NCBI GenBank assembly: GCA_947564305.1
Contig: CANOBT010000125.1
Span: 1 to 16,359, forward strand
DNA length: 16,359 nucleotides
Source: an uncultured Lachnospiraceae bacterium
GTDB taxonomy: Bacteria > Bacillota_A > Clostridia > Lachnospirales > Lachnospiraceae
Direction: 5' to 3'
Positions 13,857-16,359 of this stretch are shown here, piece by piece (within the stretch, counting starts at the first letter, position 1; each line of letters starts with the position of its first letter). A program made the position numbers and the translations under genes. Under the pieces are notes generated by a model. It did no database searches. It was not told the DNA's origin and saw only the letters and a program-made list of their open reading frames with translations.

Positions 13857-16232
13857 ATGGATGCCAAAGAAATATCAATGTTTCGTTTTTTGGATGGAGC
13901 AGACAAAAAATTTGTTATCCCTGTTTATCAGAGGGCTTACAGTTGGAAGCATGAAAATTGTGAATCATTGCTGAAAGATTTGACAAGTGTTTATGAAAAA
14001 AACTATGTTTCTCATTTCTTTGGCAGTATTGTATACGTTTCAAATGATGTCGGTGGATGTAATGAGCATATCATAATTGATGGTCAGCAGAGGATTACTA
14101 CCATTTCTTTACTTCTGTTGGCAATCAGAAATTATATTATAGAACATCCAGATATTGATACAGGGGTGAATCCGAGAAAAATTACAGATGCTTATTTGAC
14201 AGATGTGTATGCAAACAGTGAGAAAAAGCTGAAACTTAAGCTAATTCAAGGTGATGATGAAGCCTATGACCGCTTGATAGAAAATGGTGAGCCAATCGCT
14301 AATAATAATATTACGGCAAATTATAATTATTTTTTTAAGGAGATATCAAAACGAAATGCCGTGGAAATTAAAGGACTCTATGACTCTATTATGAAACTTA
14401 TTATTGTTAATATCAGTTTAAAACCACAGGATGGTGATGACCCACAACTTATTTTTGAAAGTTTAAATTCGACTGGTCTAGGTTTAGATGAGTCAGACAA
14501 AATTAGAAATTATGTTCTTATGGGAATGCCTGCGTCGAAACAGGAGTCTTTTTATAAAAAATATTGGGAACCATTGGAGAAACTTGTGCCGCATAATGAC
14601 ATGAAAACCTTTATTCGTTATTATTTGGCGGTGAAAACAAGGGATTTATTCAGAGAAGACAGGTTGTATTCTGGATTTAAGAATTTTCGTATGCATCAAG
14701 TCTGTACAATAGAAGAAACTTTTGGAGATGTCTTGCTATACGCTGGTTTTTATAATATCATCCGTCAGCCTGTAAATAAAAGGAACAGTTACGAGGCTGT
14801 TTTGGCTCGAATCAATAAATTGGAAATCAACAGTTGTACTCCTGCCTTATTGGAATTATTCATTGCACATGAACAAAATCAGTTAAATGATACCGAACTA
14901 ACAGAAGCTTTTTCTATTTTAGAAAGTTACATAGCACGAAGAATCATATGCGGTTTGGGAACCCAGTCTTACAACAAACTGTTTGTCAGTCTAGGGGCAG
15001 AGATTGAAAAATTTTTAGAAAAAGATGGCGCTACATATATCGATGCCTTTAAAATTGCCTTGTTAAGCAAAACAGGAAAGAGTCGATTTCCTGGCAATCA
15101 TGATTTCATGGATAAATTTATGACTTTTGAACTTTACAATGTGAAAACATCCGCAAGAAAATATTTTTTTGAAAGATTTGAAAACTTTGGAAATCGCGAG
15201 ATGGTAGCTGTTGAAGAACAAATAAGCGATGGGACTTTGACGATTGAACATATTATGCCTCAAAAATTGACGGAAGAATGGAAAATTGGATTAGGGGAAC
15301 AATGGGAATTAATACATTCCAAATATATTGATACAATTGGAAACTTGACATTGACGGCATATAATAGTGATTATAGTAATCTCGGGTTTATAAAAAAGAA
15401 AACTTTGCCTGAGAAAGGATTTGAGGTAAGTAAGTTACGGCTGAATGAGTATGTCAAAAATTGTGTGTCTTGGGGAGAGAGTGAAATCCTGGGGCGAGCA
15501 CGACAATTATATAGACTGGCTGAACAGATTTGGCCTATGGCTGAAACGGATTATGATTCGCAAGAAGAGGATAAGTGGATTTGCTGGGATGACGAAGATT
15601 ATGATTTTACAAATAAGACTATTCAAAAAATTGTGCTCAAAGGGGATGAACTACTGACCGAAAATATTACAGATGCTTATCGGAAAATTAATGTAACTGT
15701 TTATAATATGGATCCTGCCGGTTATGTTGCAATGGAAAACTCCTGGAGTGGAAAGGATGCAGGAAGAATTCGCAGTCCTTATGAGATAGGACCTTCAATT
15801 TATATTACTACTAATCTCAGTTCTCAATCCAAAGCAGCCGCCATAAGAGAACTATGTGAATATTTCAAGTTTGATTCTTCTGATTTGCGTTATTTAGTAA
15901 AAGCCACATTTGATATTAATAATGAGGCAACATATGATGCTATAACAGCCGGGCAACTGGCGTACAGGCTTATTGAAAAGTTATTAGCAGAGGACAAATT
16001 AACGGAAGAAGAAGTTGAACAACTCAAGGAAAAAGAATTTTCAAGAAAAGCATTCTATAAAGTAGTATATCCAGTGTTGGCTAACAATAGGGAAGATAAC
16101 AAAGGGAAAGGTAAGAAATATAGATATTACAGCAAGCCTGTTCAATTCAAAGGAAAGAATGTATATATATCAACAGAGTGGTTTGATGAAAGTAGAAAAG
16201 ATTTAGTTGAATGGTACAAACGTCATATATAA
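13857..16232 (+). CDS. DUF262/DUF1524 protein (GmrSD-like putative nuclease)
   Basis: This 791-aa protein has an N-terminal DUF262 domain, a ParB-like nucleotide-binding fold, with IPVYQRAYSW (21-30) and IIDGQQRITT (73-82). A DUF1524 HNH-type nuclease domain follows, marked by EHIMPQ (464-469, catalytic H465) and IGNLTLT (494-500). Proteins with this pair, such as GmrSD, cut modified phage DNA using nucleotides. Modified DNA is therefore a likely but unproven target here. The last 230 residues (about 560-791) form an extra region I cannot assign, and GmrSD does not require one. ATG 13857 is preferred over 13845 because AAAGGA touches the earlier ATG but is well placed for the later one, and family members begin MxAKEIS. 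The gene looks intact. Confidence 0.85.
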   Translation: MDAKEISMFRFLDGADKKFVIPVYQRAYSWKHENCESLLKDLTSVYEKNYVSHFFGSIVYVSNDVGGCNEHIIIDGQQRITTISLLLLAIRNYIIEHPDIDTGVNPRKITDAYLTDVYANSEKKLKLKLIQGDDEAYDRLIENGEPIANNNITANYNYFFKEISKRNAVEIKGLYDSIMKLIIVNISLKPQDGDDPQLIFESLNSTGLGLDESDKIRNYVLMGMPASKQESFYKKYWEPLEKLVPHNDMKTFIRYYLAVKTRDLFREDRLYSGFKNFRMHQVCTIEETFGDVLLYAGFYNIIRQPVNKRNSYEAVLARINKLEINSCTPALLELFIAHEQNQLNDTELTEAFSILESYIARRIICGLGTQSYNKLFVSLGAEIEKFLEKDGATYIDAFKIALLSKTGKSRFPGNHDFMDKFMTFELYNVKTSARKYFFERFENFGNREMVAVEEQISDGTLTIEHIMPQKLTEEWKIGLGEQWELIHSKYIDTIGNLTLTAYNSDYSNLGFIKKKTLPEKGFEVSKLRLNEYVKNCVSWGESEILGRARQLYRLAEQIWPMAETDYDSQEEDKWICWDDEDYDFTNKTIQKIVLKGDELLTENITDAYRKINVTVYNMDPAGYVAMENSWSGKDAGRIRSPYEIGPSIYITTNLSSQSKAAAIRELCEYFKFDSSDLRYLVKATFDINNEATYDAITAGQLAYRLIEKLLAEDKLTEEEVEQLKEKEFSRKAFYKVVYPVLANNREDNKGKGKKYRYYSKPVQFKGKNVYISTEWFDESRKDLVEWYKRHI

Positions 16233-16359
16233 AAGCGGAAAATATATATTGGAGCACGGGATGACGGAACGATAATTGGAGTTAATAATTCCAAGAAACT
16301 CTTGGAGGATATCCCGAATAAGATTCAAAATAAATTAGGAATTATGGCAGATGTGAACC
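16233..16359 (+). pseudogene. AlbA_2/Schlafen-like ATPase fragment, 5' truncated, runs off the window
   Basis: Directly after the DUF262 stop and in the same frame the sequence reads KRKIYIGARDDGTIIGVNN and then LLEDIPNKIQNKLGI, the middle of an AlbA_2 (DUF4-type) putative DNA-binding domain found at the N-terminus of many transcriptional-regulator/ATPase proteins. The part that normally precedes it (an ESxxLEFK-like helix and the SAFANxxGG strand) is missing and there is no start codon, so the fragment looks beheaded. The 3' end is outside the window. Confidence 0.55.

Overview
The window looks like accessory DNA from a gut-type Clostridia (Lachnospiraceae-like) genome. This is an inference from gene content, not from any taxonomic marker. 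All genes that can be supported lie on the + strand. No rRNA, tRNA or CRISPR array was seen.

Region 1 (1-1190): the 3' part holds a small predicted exported protein (44-448) whose signal peptide looks broken by a one-base slip in an A run. A gene-poor, AT-rich stretch follows, with two terminator-like hairpins and a small repeat pair.

Region 2 (about 1190-5117): a fragment of a Tn1549-type integrative conjugative element. It has a small sigma-70-like regulator (1284-1709) whose ribosome binding site is buried in a hairpin, a gene-poor stretch, a DUF3846 protein (2597-3130) and an overlapping DinG/XPD-type iron-sulfur helicase (3117-5117). No relaxase, VirD4, VirB4 or other conjugation gene is present in the window.

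Region 3 (about 5240-12000): a transposon-like cassette related to Tn554 and the 'recombinase in trio' elements. Three different tyrosine recombinases (377, 584 and 504 aa), each with a complete R/H-R/H/Y catalytic set, are followed by a small TnpC-like DUF6262 protein. The genes are tightly packed or overlapping. Two 8-bp repeats overlie the predicted promoter. A 522-aa FRG-domain protein, a plausible defence cargo, follows. The sequence just after tnpC and just after the FRG gene looks like a diverged direct repeat, so FRG sits between two copies of the same tail.

Region 4 (about 12030-16359): a mosaic of broken and intact genes. There is the C-terminal third of an ABC transporter ATPase, its apparently intact six-helix membrane partner, a Fic-domain gene cut inside the catalytic loop, a full-length DUF262-DUF1524 (GmrSD-like) putative nuclease, and the headless start of an AlbA_2/Schlafen-like ATPase gene running off the window. 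The run of truncations next to defence-type genes suggests a recombination-prone defence or mobile-element island.
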